64,000 nt of DNA from Herminiimonas sp. (GTDB lineage Bacteria > Pseudomonadota > Gammaproteobacteria > Burkholderiales > Burkholderiaceae_D): positions 37,174-101,173 of the forward strand of contig JAQGMR010000018.1 of NCBI GenBank assembly GCA_028292265.1, written 5' to 3'. The notes under the pieces were generated by a model. That model did not search any database and had not been told where the DNA came from. It saw only the letters and a program-made list of their open reading frames with translations. Positions within the stretch are counted from its first letter, which is position 1, and each line of letters begins with the position of its first letter. Of the stretch, positions 50,486 through 63,451 are shown in pieces. A program made the position numbers and the translations under genes.

Positions 50486-51243
50486 GCCGGTTCTTCCTGG
50501 CCCAGATAGGCTTCGATCACCTCGGGATTGTTCTTGATCTGGTCAGGCGTTCCTTCCGCGATGATCTTGCCGAAATTGAGCACCGCAATCCGTTCGCACA
50601 GCCCCATTACGAAACGCATGTCGTGCTCGATCATGAAGACGCTGTAACCGCGCTTCTGAATGTTGACGATCTCGCCCATCAGCTCGGTTTTTTCGGAAGA
50701 GTTCATGCCAGCTACCGGTTCGTCCAGCAGCAACAGTTTTGGCTCCGTCGCAAGCGCGCGCGCCAATTCCAGTTTGCGCTGCTCGCCGTAAGAAAGACTG
50801 TCCGCCAACATGTGGGCCTTGTGATCCAGCCTCACCCACGACAGCAGTTCCAGCGCGCGCTCGCGCGCCTTGGCTTCCCGCTCCCGGAACGACGCAAGGT
50901 TGAACAGCATGCTGGCGAAGCTGTAGCCGAGATGGTCGTGCATGCCGACCACGACGTTATCCAGCAAGGACATTTCCTTGAACACGCGAATGTTCTGGAA
51001 AGTGCGCGCAATGCCAATGCCGGTGATGCGGTGCGGCGCCACGTTGCCGATGTCCCGGCCATTGAATTTGATGCTTCCGCTTGTGGCGCGCAGCAGTCCG
51101 GTGACGAGGTTGAATACCGTGGTTTTGCCGGCACCGTTCGGACCGATCAGGCCGAAGATGCCGCCGTCCGGCACCGTAAAGTTCACATCCTGCAGCACTT
51201 TGAGGCCGCCGAAGTTTTTGCTGATCTGACTGAATTCGAGCAT
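50482..51243 (-). CDS. livG: branched-chain amino acid ABC transporter ATPase LivG
   Basis: The 253-residue protein has Walker A GPNGAGKTTVFNLVTG, signature LSYGEQRKLELARALA and Walker B LLLLDEPVAGMNSSE, with the LivG-type IGIARTFQNIRVFKEMSLLD. It pairs with LivF to energise the LivHM permease. It touches livM (shared ATG/stop region). Confidence 0.94.
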   Translation of the reverse strand: MLEFSQISKNFGGLKVLQDVNFTVPDGGIFGLIGPNGAGKTTVFNLVTGLLRATSGSIKFNGRDIGNVAPHRITGIGIARTFQNIRVFKEMSLLDNVVVGMHDHLGYSFASMLFNLASFREREAKARERALELLSWVRLDHKAHMLADSLSYGEQRKLELARALATEPKLLLLDEPVAGMNSSEKTELMGEIVNIQKRGYSVFMIEHDMRFVMGLCERIAVLNFGKIIAEGTPDQIKNNPEVIEAYLGQEEPA

Positions 51244-52112
51244 CAGTTTGCTCCCTGCGCTTTACGTCGCGCCCAGAAGCCGCGAATCCGGCGCGGGTCC
51301 CAAATGCCTTTAGGCAGGTAGAGGATTACGAGCACCAGGATCAGCCCGTTGGCCGCCAGACGGAAATCCTTGAACTGGCGCAGCACTTCCGGCATCAGCG
51401 TAAGGATGGTGGCGCCGAGCGTGGGGCCGATCAGGCTGCTGGTCCCACCAAATACGGCCATGGTAAGGATGTCGACCGCGTTTTCAAACGCATAGTTGCC
51501 GGGCCCGATGGTGAAGGTGTAGTGGGCATTAAGCCCGCCTGCGACGCCAGCAATCGCGGCGCCAAGCGTGAACGCCAGCAGCTTGTAGCCGGACACGTCG
51601 ATGCCCATCAGTCGCGCCGCTATTTCATCTTCCTTGATCGATTCGAAGGCGCGTCCAATGCGGGAGCGGCGTATCCGCCCCAGCAGGAACAAGGTCGCTC
51701 CCAGCAGCAGCAAGATGTGCCAGAACTCGGTCTTTTGTGGAATGCCATTCAAGCCCATCGGGCCGCCCGTGATATCCATGTTGAGGATAATGACGCGCAC
51801 GACTTCGCCGAACCCGAGTGTGGCCATGGCGAGGTAGACCCCCGACAGGCGCAGGGTCGGAATGCCGATGATGAGAGCAACCACCGCCGGGAACACGCCA
51901 GCGGCCAGCAGCGCGACCGGGAACGGCCAGCCAGTCTGCATCGTGATGAGCGACGCGGCGTAGGCGCCAATGCCCATGAAGGCCGCATTGCCGAGCGAAA
52001 GCAGGCCGCATGATAACGTCAGGTAAATTGACAGCGCCAGCATCGCATTAACGCCGACGCCGAACACGACCGCGCTGTATGTGGCCCAGAAGCCATCCCA
52101 CCACTCAAGCAT
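51243..52112 (-). CDS. livM: branched-chain amino acid ABC transporter permease LivM
   Basis: The 289-residue membrane protein has LSCGLLSLGNAAFMGIGAYA, the cytoplasmic EAA-like loop GRAFESIKEDEIAARLMGID and many hydrophobic spans. It forms the channel with LivH. Confidence 0.93.
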   Translation of the reverse strand: MLEWWDGFWATYSAVVFGVGVNAMLALSIYLTLSCGLLSLGNAAFMGIGAYAASLITMQTGWPFPVALLAAGVFPAVVALIIGIPTLRLSGVYLAMATLGFGEVVRVIILNMDITGGPMGLNGIPQKTEFWHILLLLGATLFLLGRIRRSRIGRAFESIKEDEIAARLMGIDVSGYKLLAFTLGAAIAGVAGGLNAHYTFTIGPGNYAFENAVDILTMAVFGGTSSLIGPTLGATILTLMPEVLRQFKDFRLAANGLILVLVILYLPKGIWDPRRIRGFWARRKAQGAN

Positions 52113-52115
52113 GAC

Positions 52116-52997
52116 TCAGGCCTTTCTTTCGAGGATCTTGCCGAACATGCCTGAAGGCCGCACCAGCAAAATCAAAAACAGCAATCCGAAGGCAACCGCG
52201 TCGCGCAGGTCGCTGGAAATATAGGCAACGCTCATGACTTCGGCAAAGCCGAGGAACAGGCCGCCGATCAGGGCGCCGCGGATGTCGCCCATGCCGCCAA
52301 GGATGATGACCGCAATGCCCTTGTGCAGCATGGGCTGCCCCATGAAAGGCGAAATGGCATTAAACGAGAGTCCAACCAGGACGCCCGCCGCGCCACCGAG
52401 CGCGCCGGCGGCGAACGAGGTGAGGTAGAACAGGCCCTCGACATTAATGCCCAACAGGTAAGCGGCGCGCGGCGATTCGGCGATCGCGCGCAGTGCGCGG
52501 CCAAGCTGGGTGCGCCGCATGACTGTCAGCAGCACGATCATGAGAACGAAAGAAATGACAACGATATCGATCTGCAGGGCGGTAATGTGCAGATGGCCCC
52601 AGTTAAGGCTCTGGTCTGGAATCGTCCCGATCGGGAAGCGCTTGTTCTCCGCGCCGAACAGGCCCTGCGCCAGGCTGGTCAGCATGATTGCCACGCCGAT
52701 GGTCGCGATCATGGGAGTCAGGTGCGGCGCATTGCGTGCACGGAGTGGTTTCAGTACCAGGTAGTCGATGACAAGGGCGATGCAGCCAGTGATAAGCATT
52801 GCTGCCAGCATGGCGAGCCACAGCGGCACCGCGAACTTGTCTACCAGGAGCAGGGCAGCATAACTGCCCAGCATGAAGAGGGCGCCGTGCGAAAGATTGA
52901 TGACACCAAGAACACCGAAAATCAGCGTGAAACCCAGCGCGAACAGCGCGTAGACGCTGCCAAGCGTGAGGGCATTAATGAATTGTTGTTCAAGCAT
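52116..52997 (-). CDS. livH: branched-chain amino acid ABC transporter permease LivH
   Basis: The 293-residue permease starts FINALTLGSVYALFALGFTL, has GVINLSHGALFMLGSYAALL and the EAA-like loop GRALRAIAESPRAAYLLGIN. It is first of the permease/ATPase block, separated from the binding-protein gene by 160 bases without a gene, where a processing or attenuating structure may raise binding-protein yield. Confidence 0.94.
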   Translation of the reverse strand: MLEQQFINALTLGSVYALFALGFTLIFGVLGVINLSHGALFMLGSYAALLLVDKFAVPLWLAMLAAMLITGCIALVIDYLVLKPLRARNAPHLTPMIATIGVAIMLTSLAQGLFGAENKRFPIGTIPDQSLNWGHLHITALQIDIVVISFVLMIVLLTVMRRTQLGRALRAIAESPRAAYLLGINVEGLFYLTSFAAGALGGAAGVLVGLSFNAISPFMGQPMLHKGIAVIILGGMGDIRGALIGGLFLGFAEVMSVAYISSDLRDAVAFGLLFLILLVRPSGMFGKILERKA

Positions 52998-53157
52998 GGC
53001 GCCTGCTGAGTGATCGGTAGGACCGGAAGCTTGCTGCTACCGATCGGGAAAACGATGTTGCGAATTCGTTGATGCTGGCGCTTGTCGCCTCATGCTGCTT
53101 GTGGCGCTTCCAAATTGCTGAAAGCGCCACTTGCAGCTTTCTTGATATTTCCGCTAC

Positions 53158-54315
53158 TTACTTCAGCACGACGAACTTGCCACCCTTGGCGATATTCACC
53201 GTCGCGTCCTGCTGCGCATCGTATCCAGCTTCCTTGCCATCCTTGGCAGGCGCGCGACGGAATGCGAACTTGCCGGTGGCGCCGTCAAAGCTTACTTTAG
53301 GCAGGGCGTCGCGAATCGCCAGGCGGTCTTTCTCAAGGTTGCCGGAGATGGTTACGTTTTTCAGCGCTTCAGCCACGATATGCATCGCGTCATAGGCCTG
53401 GGCCGCGAACTGATCCGGGTCGGCGTTGAACTTTGCCTTGTAGGCCGCGATGAACGCCTTGTTGGCTGGGGCGGTGTTTTCCGCGGACCATGGGCTGCCC
53501 ATCACGGTGTTGTCGCCAGCGTCCTTGGCGATATCAAACAGCTTCGGCGAGTTCAGGCCGTTACCGCCGATGAAGGGCTGCTTCATGCCCAGCGAACGGG
53601 TTTGCAGAATGATGTTTGCCGCTTCTTCGGCGAGACAGGAGCAGACGATTGCATCAGGATTGGTTGCCTTGATCTTGGTCAGTTGCGCCTTGAAATCAAC
53701 GTCGCCCTTGGCATAGGTTTCCGTGTCGGTCACAGGAATTTTTTGCGATTCCAGGGTCGCCTTGAACACGTCATAGCCATTCTTGGTGAAGGCGTCGTCA
53801 TTGCCATAAATTACCGCGACTTTCTTCAGGTTGAAGTGCTTGACGGCGGCCTTGGTCGTGACTGGCAGCACGTCGGCTTCCATGACCGAGTTGCGGAAGG
53901 TGAACGGGCCCATGTTGGTGATGCCTTCAGCGGTGTTGCTGGTGCCGAATGCAACAACCTTGGCGGCGTTGGCGATCGGGTCGGCAGCGAACGCGGAATT
54001 GGACAGTGTCGGTCCAAAGACCAGCAGAACCTTGTCCTGGAAAATCAGCTTCTTGAAGACGTTGATCGCTTCTTCTTTTTTGCCCTGCTCATCTTCAATA
54101 ACCAGGGCGATCTTGTTGCCCTTCACGCCGCCCTTGGCATTAATTTCGTCGGCGGCCAGCGTAAAGCCATTCTTGATGGCGATGCCATATTTTGCCGCTG
54201 GCCCTGTCAGCGCTTCAGCGGCACCGAGTTTGATGTCGGCTGCCGATGCGGCGGAAGCCAGTCCGGCGCAAAGCAGGAGCAGGGGAAGTGGTTTCAACAC
54301 GGTTTGGATATTCAT
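53158..54315 (-). CDS. periplasmic branched-chain amino acid binding protein (LivK-like)
   Basis: The 385-residue protein starts at the ATG at complement 54313-54315 after CAGGAGAC. A Sec signal (TVLKPLPLLLLCAGLASAAS, cleavage near ASA-ADI) precedes the type I binding-protein fold: IKLGAAEALTGPAAKYGIAI, DEINAKGGVKGNKIALVIED, and FGPTLSNSAFAADPIANAAK. It delivers an amino acid or related ligand to LivHMGF. The ligand is not certain; the family also binds amides and aromatic acids. Confidence 0.92.
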   Translation of the reverse strand: MNIQTVLKPLPLLLLCAGLASAASAADIKLGAAEALTGPAAKYGIAIKNGFTLAADEINAKGGVKGNKIALVIEDEQGKKEEAINVFKKLIFQDKVLLVFGPTLSNSAFAADPIANAAKVVAFGTSNTAEGITNMGPFTFRNSVMEADVLPVTTKAAVKHFNLKKVAVIYGNDDAFTKNGYDVFKATLESQKIPVTDTETYAKGDVDFKAQLTKIKATNPDAIVCSCLAEEAANIILQTRSLGMKQPFIGGNGLNSPKLFDIAKDAGDNTVMGSPWSAENTAPANKAFIAAYKAKFNADPDQFAAQAYDAMHIVAEALKNVTISGNLEKDRLAIRDALPKVSFDGATGKFAFRRAPAKDGKEAGYDAQQDATVNIAKGGKFVVLK

Positions 54316-54667
54316 TCTTGTCTCCTGGGGTAAGTCGCTTGACATGCGCCTTGCGGCCGCTCTTTGCGGCTTTGTCGCATGCACGTTTATAAACTGATGC
54401 GCAGATCGATGCGCCAACCGGTACTGTGATTCAAGCTACATGGTTCAAGGTACATGCCGCACGGACCGATTTGAGGTTCATGTACCGTTCGTTTTGCCAA
54501 TGCAACTTCCGTCCGATCCAATTGCGATCCGCACACAGGGTCGCGCTGAACCTCGGACGATGCCGGCGGACCATTACTGACAAACCCGTCAAGTATAAAG
54601 TATTTCGGCGCGGGAACAGGTGTCGGATTGACCATTCAACACGCTGCATTGTGCGCCTCGCTTGCCG
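54316..54667. other. intergenic region between argH and the liv operon
   Basis: About 350 bases with no supported gene. It lies downstream of argH and upstream of the liv operon, both on the - strand, so it should hold the liv promoter. I cannot pick one with confidence. Confidence 0.5.
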
Positions 54668-56062
54668 TCAACCCAAGTGCTTGCGCGCCTCATCGATAGC
54701 ACGTCGTACTTGCGCTGGCGCCGTACCGCCGATATGGTCGCGCGCCGCCACCGAGCCTTCCAGGGTCAGCACCGTGAAAATGTCGGCCTGGACAAGCGGC
54801 GAGAATGCCCGCATCTCTTCCAGCGACAGGTCCGACAGGTCGCAGCCGCGATCAACACAAAGTCGCACCGCTCGGGCAACGGCTTCGTGGGCGTCGCGGA
54901 ACGGCAAGCCCTTCTTGACCAGGTAATCCGCCAGATCGGTTGCCGTGGCATAGCCTTGCAATGCAGCGGCCCGCATTGCCTCCGGCTTGACGGTGATGCC
55001 GCCAGCCATGTCGCCAAAAATTCGCAGCGTATCAACCACTGTGTCCACGGTATCGAACAGGGGCTCCTTGTCTTCCTGGTTGTCCTTGTTGTAGGCCAGC
55101 GGCTGGCCTTTCATGAGCGTCAACAGCGCCACAAGGTGGCCATTCACCCGGCCGGTTTTGCCGCGCGCCAGTTCCGGCACGTCGGGATTTTTCTTTTGCG
55201 GCATGATCGAAGAGCCGGTACAAAAGCGGTCGGCGATATCGATGAACCCGACGCGCGGGCTCATCCAGATCACCAGCTCTTCCGACATCCGCGAGACGTG
55301 GGTCATGATGAGGGCGGAAGCGGCGCAGAACTCAATGGCGAAGTCGCGATCCGACACGGCGTCCAGGGAATTGCGGCAGACCTCATCGAAGCCAAGTGTG
55401 CGGGCGACGCGCTCGCGGTCGATCGGGAAGCTGGTTCCGGCCAGTGCAGCCGCACCGAGCGGCAGCCGGTTCACGCGCTTGCGGCAATCCTGCATGCGCT
55501 CCGCATCGCGCGCAAACATTTCGACATAGGCCAGCATGTGATGGCCGAAGGTCACCGGTTGGGCCACCTGCATGTGGGTAAATCCAGGCAGGATGGTATC
55601 GGCATGCTGCTCAGCCAGGTTGATGAGGGCGGCGCGCAAATCTCGAAGCAGAATGACGATGCCGTCGATGGCGCCGCGCAGATAAAGTCGGATGTCGGTT
55701 GCAACCTGGTCGTTGCGCGAGCGTCCTGTGTGCAAACGCTTTCCGGCATCGCCAACGAGTTCGGTCAGACGCCGTTCAATATTAAGGTGGACATCTTCCA
55801 GGTCGAGCAGCCATTCGAATTTGCCGGCGGTGATCTCCAATTGGATCTGCCCCATGCCGCGCTCAATGTCCGCCAGGTCTTCTGGCTTGATGATGCCCTG
55901 ATGCGCCAGCATCTCTGCATGGGCAAGCGAGCCCTGGATGTCAACCTCGGCCAGGCGCTTGTCGAAAAACACCGAGGCGGTATAACGCTTGACCAGATCT
56001 GAGACAGGCTCGGCGAATCGCGCCGACCAAGCCTCGCTTTTTTTAGAGAGTTGTGCTGTCAT
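54668..56062 (-). CDS. argH: argininosuccinate lyase
   Basis: The 464-residue protein is ArgH, last step of arginine synthesis. It begins with [20 protein letters not shown], has [39 protein letters not shown], and the signature [20 protein letters not shown] with the flexible-loop catalytic serine. The start is the ATG at complement 56060-56062; the longer upstream frame has no family sequence. Confidence 0.97.
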   Translation of the reverse strand: MTAQLSKKSEAWSARFAEPVSDLVKRYTASVFFDKRLAEVDIQGSLAHAEMLAHQGIIKPEDLADIERGMGQIQLEITAGKFEWLLDLEDVHLNIERRLTELVGDAGKRLHTGRSRNDQVATDIRLYLRGAIDGIVILLRDLRAALINLAEQHADTILPGFTHMQVAQPVTFGHHMLAYVEMFARDAERMQDCRKRVNRLPLGAAALAGTSFPIDRERVARTLGFDEVCRNSLDAVSDRDFAIEFCAASALIMTHVSRMSEELVIWMSPRVGFIDIADRFCTGSSIMPQKKNPDVPELARGKTGRVNGHLVALLTLMKGQPLAYNKDNQEDKEPLFDTVDTVVDTLRIFGDMAGGITVKPEAMRAAALQGYATATDLADYLVKKGLPFRDAHEAVARAVRLCVDRGCDLSDLSLEEMRAFSPLVQADIFTVLTLEGSVAARDHIGGTAPAQVRRAIDEARKHLG

Positions 56063-56200
56063 AATCGTGTTCCGGTGAATTTGCAGATTATAAGACAGGC
56101 AGCAGACCGGCTTGCCGGTTCTTTTTCGGCGCAACGGGATTCGACGGGTTTGTTCCGACGCCCGCGACCGGCATCTGGCTTCGTTCAGCGAAAGGAATGC

Positions 56201-56476
56201 ATGGCTATTGAACTCTCCAAAGAAGATCGCAAGCAGGCAATGGATTCCATAGAGCGCTATTTCCGTGAAAATATGGAAGAAAAAATTGGCAATATCGCCG
56301 CGATGGGCCTGCTTGATTTCATCTTGAAAGAGATTGGACCCAGCATATACAACAAGGCGGTGGGCGACGCTCAAGTTCATCTCACGGCGCGTGTTGCAGA
56401 TCTCGATATCGACATTCATGAAGAGACATTCGGGTATTGGCAATCGAGCGGCAAGAACAAGACTCGGCAGCCCTAG
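56201..56476 (+). CDS. DUF2164 family protein
   Basis: The 91-residue protein, from ATG 56201 after AAAGGAATGC, has [40 protein letters not shown] and YNKAVGDAQ, the DUF2164 pattern. Function is unknown. It precedes the sensor-kinase gene by four bases and may be co-transcribed. Confidence 0.85.
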   Translation: MAIELSKEDRKQAMDSIERYFRENMEEKIGNIAAMGLLDFILKEIGPSIYNKAVGDAQVHLTARVADLDIDIHEETFGYWQSSGKNKTRQP

Positions 56477-56480
56477 TCGG

Positions 56481-57563
56481 ATGCGCATTCACACAGTGTC
56501 AAACCTTGCAACGCCATCCCTGCCCGATTATCCGACCGTCGAGGTCGTGATACCTGATTGCTGCAACATCGGCGTCATCTTCCGCTCGGTGTTGATCGCC
56601 AACGTCAGCGTACTGCTTGCCTGCCTTGCACGGCAATCCAGCCTGCGCGGTGGCCTCGCGGATTTCGTCGAACTCTCCCTGCTGCTTGAGCTTGCGGTGC
56701 TGTGTTCGCTGCTGGCGCTGTGTGCTTTGCGCAGGGCGATAAAGACCGCTGCGCCGTGGGTTCAGCGTGCCGGCTGTGCGCTGGCGCCGGCGGCCGTCAC
56801 TGCGCTGCTGGTGCGCTTCCTGTCCTCACTCGACCTTTTCGGCGAGCGTTTTGGCAGCACGAGCATGGTACCGGCTGTCTTGTCTGCGGCCTTCTTCGGT
56901 ATCCTGCTCCAGCACTATTTCGAGCTGCGCACACGCGCATTCTCTCCTGCGCTGGCCGAAGCCCGGCTGCAAGCCTTGCAGGCTCGAATCCAGCCGCACT
57001 TCCTCTTCAACAGTCTCAATGCCGTCCTCTCGCTGATCCGCTCCCAGCCGCGCGCCGCGGAAACTGCCCTCGAAGACCTGGCCGACCTGTTCCGCGTACT
57101 CATCCGCGATGCTGGCGCCATGAGCAGCCTGCAGGAAGAGCTGGCGCTGTGCCGCAAGTATCTCGCCATCGAGCAGATCCGCCTCGGCGCTCGGCTGCTG
57201 GTTGACTGGGACCTTGCCGGTATTGACGATAAGACTCTGCGTAGCGCACGGATTCCATCGCTCCTGCTGCAGCCGTTGCTGGAAAACGCGGTGCACCACG
57301 GCGTCGAGCCACGCGCCGACGCCACGCCGATCCGCATCCGGCTCGGCCGTACGCTGGACCGGATCGACATCGTCGTCACCAACGCTGTTCGGCCCGATGC
57401 GCTTGCAACCGGGGGCGTCTGGAACGGCGGTAACCACATGGCGCTCGATAACATTCGCGAACGGCTGCTCTTGCTGTACGACGTCGAGGCGCAATTGAAC
57501 ACGAGGGTAGCCAACGGCATGTTTGAAGTACGGCTCCACATCCCTTACCGCAAGGCCGCATGA
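56481..57563 (+). CDS. algZ: LytS/AlgZ-type sensor histidine kinase
   Basis: The 360-residue protein has four hydrophobic spans in residues 30-150, then the His_kinase domain: [20 protein letters not shown] with the phosphorylatable histidine. The ATPase part has [20 protein letters not shown] and [20 protein letters not shown]. It phosphorylates the response regulator encoded next, overlapping by four bases. The symbol follows the betaproteobacterial AlgZ/AlgR naming; the regulated process is unknown. Confidence 0.88.
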   Translation: MRIHTVSNLATPSLPDYPTVEVVIPDCCNIGVIFRSVLIANVSVLLACLARQSSLRGGLADFVELSLLLELAVLCSLLALCALRRAIKTAAPWVQRAGCALAPAAVTALLVRFLSSLDLFGERFGSTSMVPAVLSAAFFGILLQHYFELRTRAFSPALAEARLQALQARIQPHFLFNSLNAVLSLIRSQPRAAETALEDLADLFRVLIRDAGAMSSLQEELALCRKYLAIEQIRLGARLLVDWDLAGIDDKTLRSARIPSLLLQPLLENAVHHGVEPRADATPIRIRLGRTLDRIDIVVTNAVRPDALATGGVWNGGNHMALDNIRERLLLLYDVEAQLNTRVANGMFEVRLHIPYRKAA

Positions 57564-58357
57564 TGGCGCCGCGGATCCTGGTCGTTGACGACGAAGCGCC
57601 GGCCCGGGAGCGGTTGCGCATGCTGCTCGCCGACATTGCGGCCGAGTGCCCGCACGAGCAGCTGGGCGAAGCGGCCGATGGCGCATCCGCAATGGAAGCA
57701 GTGCTTACACTGGCGCCGGATATCGTTCTGCTGGATGTCCACATGCCCGGAATGAACGGGCTTGAATTCGCCGCGCAGTTGCGCACGGCGAGACCGGCCG
57801 TGGCGGTGATCTTCATCAGCGCCCATGAGGAGTTCGCCCTGAAGGCGTTTGAAGTGCAGGCGCTGGATTACCTGCTGAAGCCGGTGCGGGCCGCGCGCCT
57901 GGCCGAAGCTATTCAGCGCGCGTCCAGCCTGCGGCGACCGGCTGTCGCGGAACCGGCCTCAGCCCCAGTGCCGAGCGAGCGCCGGAAGAATTTCCCTGTG
58001 CAGGAACGCGGCCGGTTCCTGCTAGTTCCGGTGACCGACGTTCTCTACCTCAAGGCGGAGCTGAAATACCTGACGCTGCGCACCGCGTCCGCTGAGTACC
58101 TGATCGAGGAATCTTTGCAGGCGGTTGAGGAGGAGTTCGGCGACGTGTTCGTCCGGGTCCACCGCAATGCGCTGGTGGCGCGCGCGGCCATCCTGGGCGT
58201 CGAGCGCAGCCCCGGCCTGGCCGGCGAAAGCGGTGCCGGCGAATCGGAGAGAGCAGGCGAAGCGTGGCAGGTCATTCTGCACGGGCTGGACGAACGGCTG
58301 CCGGTATCGCGCCGCCAATGGGGCACGCTCAAGGAACTTATCAAGCGCCAGGCATGA
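57560..58357 (+). CDS. algR: LytTR-type response regulator AlgR-like
   Basis: The 265-residue protein has a receiver domain (ILVVDDEAPARERLRMLLAD; phospho-Asp in IVLLDVHMPGMNGLEF; ALDYLLKPVRAARL) and a C-terminal LytTR DNA-binding domain from about residue 145 (ERGRFLLVPVTDVLYLKAEL, VRVHRNALVARAAILGVER). It binds direct-repeat promoter sites. Partner of the upstream kinase. Confidence 0.92.
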   Translation: MMAPRILVVDDEAPARERLRMLLADIAAECPHEQLGEAADGASAMEAVLTLAPDIVLLDVHMPGMNGLEFAAQLRTARPAVAVIFISAHEEFALKAFEVQALDYLLKPVRAARLAEAIQRASSLRRPAVAEPASAPVPSERRKNFPVQERGRFLLVPVTDVLYLKAELKYLTLRTASAEYLIEESLQAVEEEFGDVFVRVHRNALVARAAILGVERSPGLAGESGAGESERAGEAWQVILHGLDERLPVSRRQWGTLKELIKRQA

Positions 58358-58425
58358 CTCGCCTCGGTTTACCAGCAGGCGGGCCGACCGAGCCAGGTGC
58401 CGGTATAAGCGACGCAGATGGCGGT

Positions 58426-61317
<2,892 letters not shown>

Positions 61318-61451
61318 GGCTTGGCTTTCGAAGTCGGCATTGTCTAGGCGGCACGGCGCAGATCGCGGATTTTAAGTTGGCAACCTGCAAGCGGTATTGC
61401 ACGATGAGTCATTTTGCAAGCGAAAGGCGCGGTCCGCTTGCAGGCCCCGCA

Positions 61452-61584
61452 AACTGCAGGAAGAAGGGCAGAACGAAGTGCAGAACAAAGTGTAGAGCAA
61501 AGGCCAAGGCAGAGGGCAGGGCAGAGGGGCAGAGCAGAGGGCACGAAAAACGGTACAGAAAAGGCCAGAAAAAGGGCGTGGTAA
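61452..61584. repeat. tandem array of a 12-bp unit (about eleven copies)
   Basis: A degenerate A/G-rich unit of the type AAGGGCAGAACG repeats about eleven times with one 13-base copy (61524-61536) in the gap between ppc and hemC. The purine strand bias is strong (mostly A and G with C every few bases). The period equals that of the arrays at 35999 and 39872. Confidence 0.8.
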
Positions 61585-61698
61585 AAGGGTGCCACGGACT
61601 GCACTACAAACCGCATGAAAGCGTGCGATGCCCCATGATAAAATTCGCGCGCCAGCGATGCGCTGGCCACCACCTGTTTCCTTCGAAAAGAGTCCCTC

Positions 61699-62640
61699 TT
61701 GAAAGTCCCGTATTCTGGAAAATTGGTCATCGCGTCCCGCGAAAGTCGTCTGGCTTTGTGGCAGGCGGAGCATGTTCGCGCAAGGCTCATGGAATTATAT
61801 CCAGACAGCACAGTCGAGATTCTTGGCATGACCACGCGCGGCGACCAGATACTGGACCGCACCCTGTCGAGCGTGGGGGGCAAAGGCCTTTTCGTTAAGG
61901 AACTGGAAGTCGCCATGGCCGAAGGGCGGGCCGACCTTGCGGTGCACTCGCTGAAAGACGTGCCGATGGACATGCCTCCCGGCTTTGAACTGGCCGCCGT
62001 GCTGGAGCGTGAAGATGCGCGTGATGCCTTCGTTTCCAATGACTACGCCGGCCTGGAGCAGTTGCCAGACGGCGCCGTGGTCGGCACTAGCAGCCTGCGC
62101 CGCCAGGCGCTGATTGCGGCCCGCTTTCCCCGCCTCGTCATCAAGCCGCTTCGTGGCAACCTCGACACCCGGCTGGCAAAGCTCGACCGCGGTGAGTATG
62201 CAGCCATTATTCTCGCCGCTGCCGGCCTTAAGCGCCTGGGATTACCGCAGCGAATCCGCTCTTTCCTGGACCCGTCGCAAAGCTTGCCGGCGCCCGGGCA
62301 AGGTGCGATGGCAATCGAAATTCTTTCAGGACGCAGCGAACTGCGCGCGCTGCTCGCACCCCTCAATCATGCCCCTTCGGCGCTGGCCGTTAGTGCAGAG
62401 CGCACAGTGTCGCGCGCCTTCGGCGGCAGTTGCCAGATTCCGCTCGCAGCCTACGCCACTATTGAAGAAGCGGGCATGCGCATGCGCGCCATGGTCGCCA
62501 CGCCTGACGGCAAGCAGATCGCCAGCGCCGAAGCCGCCGGGCCATCCAGTTCGTCAGAGCTGCTGGGACAGCAAATCGCAGAGATGCTGCGCGCGCAAAA
62601 CGCTGACGCCATCATTGCGGCGTGCAAGCAAGATGCCTGA
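61699..62640 (+). CDS. hemC: porphobilinogen deaminase (hydroxymethylbilane synthase)
   Basis: The 313-residue protein is Hem[81 protein letters not shown]. The dipyrromethane-cofactor cysteine lies in [15 protein letters not shown]. It joins four porphobilinogens. The start appears to be TTG 61699, since the family begins a few residues before L-V-I-A-S-R and no in-frame ATG lies close. hemD overlaps its end. Confidence 0.95.
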   Translation: MKVPYSGKLVIASRESRLALWQAEHVRARLMELYPDSTVEILGMTTRGDQILDRTLSSVGGKGLFVKELEVAMAEGRADLAVHSLKDVPMDMPPGFELAAVLEREDARDAFVSNDYAGLEQLPDGAVVGTSSLRRQALIAARFPRLVIKPLRGNLDTRLAKLDRGEYAAIILAAAGLKRLGLPQRIRSFLDPSQSLPAPGQGAMAIEILSGRSELRALLAPLNHAPSALAVSAERTVSRAFGGSCQIPLAAYATIEEAGMRMRAMVATPDGKQIASAEAAGPSSSSELLGQQIAEMLRAQNADAIIAACKQDA

Positions 62641-63451
62641 CCCGGTGTCCGCGTCGCAGGAGAACCCGGTTGGGCCGCCAGTCGTAATTACGCGTCCTCT
62701 TTTGCAGGCGACCGGGCTGGCGCAGCGCGTTGAGTTGCTCGGCCGGCAGGCAATCGTTTTTCCGCTGCTCGACATCCTTCCGCTACCCGACACCACGATG
62801 CTGCAGCAGTCGCTCGCCGCGCTGGACCGCTATGCAATGCTTGCTTTCATCAGCCCCAACGCCATCGACGCCGCCTTCGCCGCAGCGCCCGACTGGCCAG
62901 CGGCCCTCCCGCCGGACTGCCCGCTGGCGGTAATGGGGGAGGGCAGCCGCGCAGCCCTGGCACGCTACGGACTCACTAACGACAATCGTCGGATCATTAG
63001 CCCTCGTAATCCGCAGCGCACCGATTCCGAGACGCTGCTGGAAGCGCTCGACCTGAACGCGCTTCGGGGCAAGCGCGTGCTCGTTCTGCGCGGCGAGACC
63101 GGTCGGGAACTGCTCGGCGTCGCGTTGCGTACCGCGGGCATTGAAGTCGACCAGGTTGCGGCGTACCGGCGCATGGCGCCGCACTGGGATTCCGCACGTG
63201 CGACCACGCTGCGCCAACTAATGGGGCAACGTGCCGACTGGGTCGTTACCAGCTCCGAAGCGCTGCGGATCCTGCTGGAATGGGTGCGGGAGGCCGACGG
63301 CGAAGCCGGTGTCATGGCGATGCAGCGACAACGCCTCTTCGTGCCGCATCGGCGCATTGTGGAAAGCGCGCGTCAGCTCGGCATTTCCCGTGTTGTTCTC
63401 ACCCAATCCGGCGACGACGGACTGCTTGCCGCGCTACAATCTCTCCGATGA
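62633..63451 (+). CDS. hemD: uroporphyrinogen-III synthase
   Basis: The 272-residue protein from ATG 62633 overlaps hemC by eight bases. It has [60 protein letters not shown] and a Y-R-R motif ([12 protein letters not shown]), the diffuse HemD pattern. It closes and inverts hydroxymethylbilane. It overlaps the hemX start by four bases. Confidence 0.93.
   Translation: MPDPVSASQENPVGPPVVITRPLLQATGLAQRVELLGRQAIVFPLLDILPLPDTTMLQQSLAALDRYAMLAFISPNAIDAAFAAAPDWPAALPPDCPLAVMGEGSRAALARYGLTNDNRRIISPRNPQRTDSETLLEALDLNALRGKRVLVLRGETGRELLGVALRTAGIEVDQVAAYRRMAPHWDSARATTLRQLMGQRADWVVTSSEALRILLEWVREADGEAGVMAMQRQRLFVPHRRIVESARQLGISRVVLTQSGDDGLLAALQSLR

Noticed and set aside
50479..53009. Long + strand frames opposite the liv genes (for example 50479-51321 and 52323-53009)
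   Set aside because: They are antisense shadows; the - strand carries complete Walker motifs and permease sequence, while these have only His/Gln/Arg-rich composition.
54662..56002. 446-codon + strand frame opposite argH
   Set aside because: Shadow of argH, which has full family signatures on the other strand.
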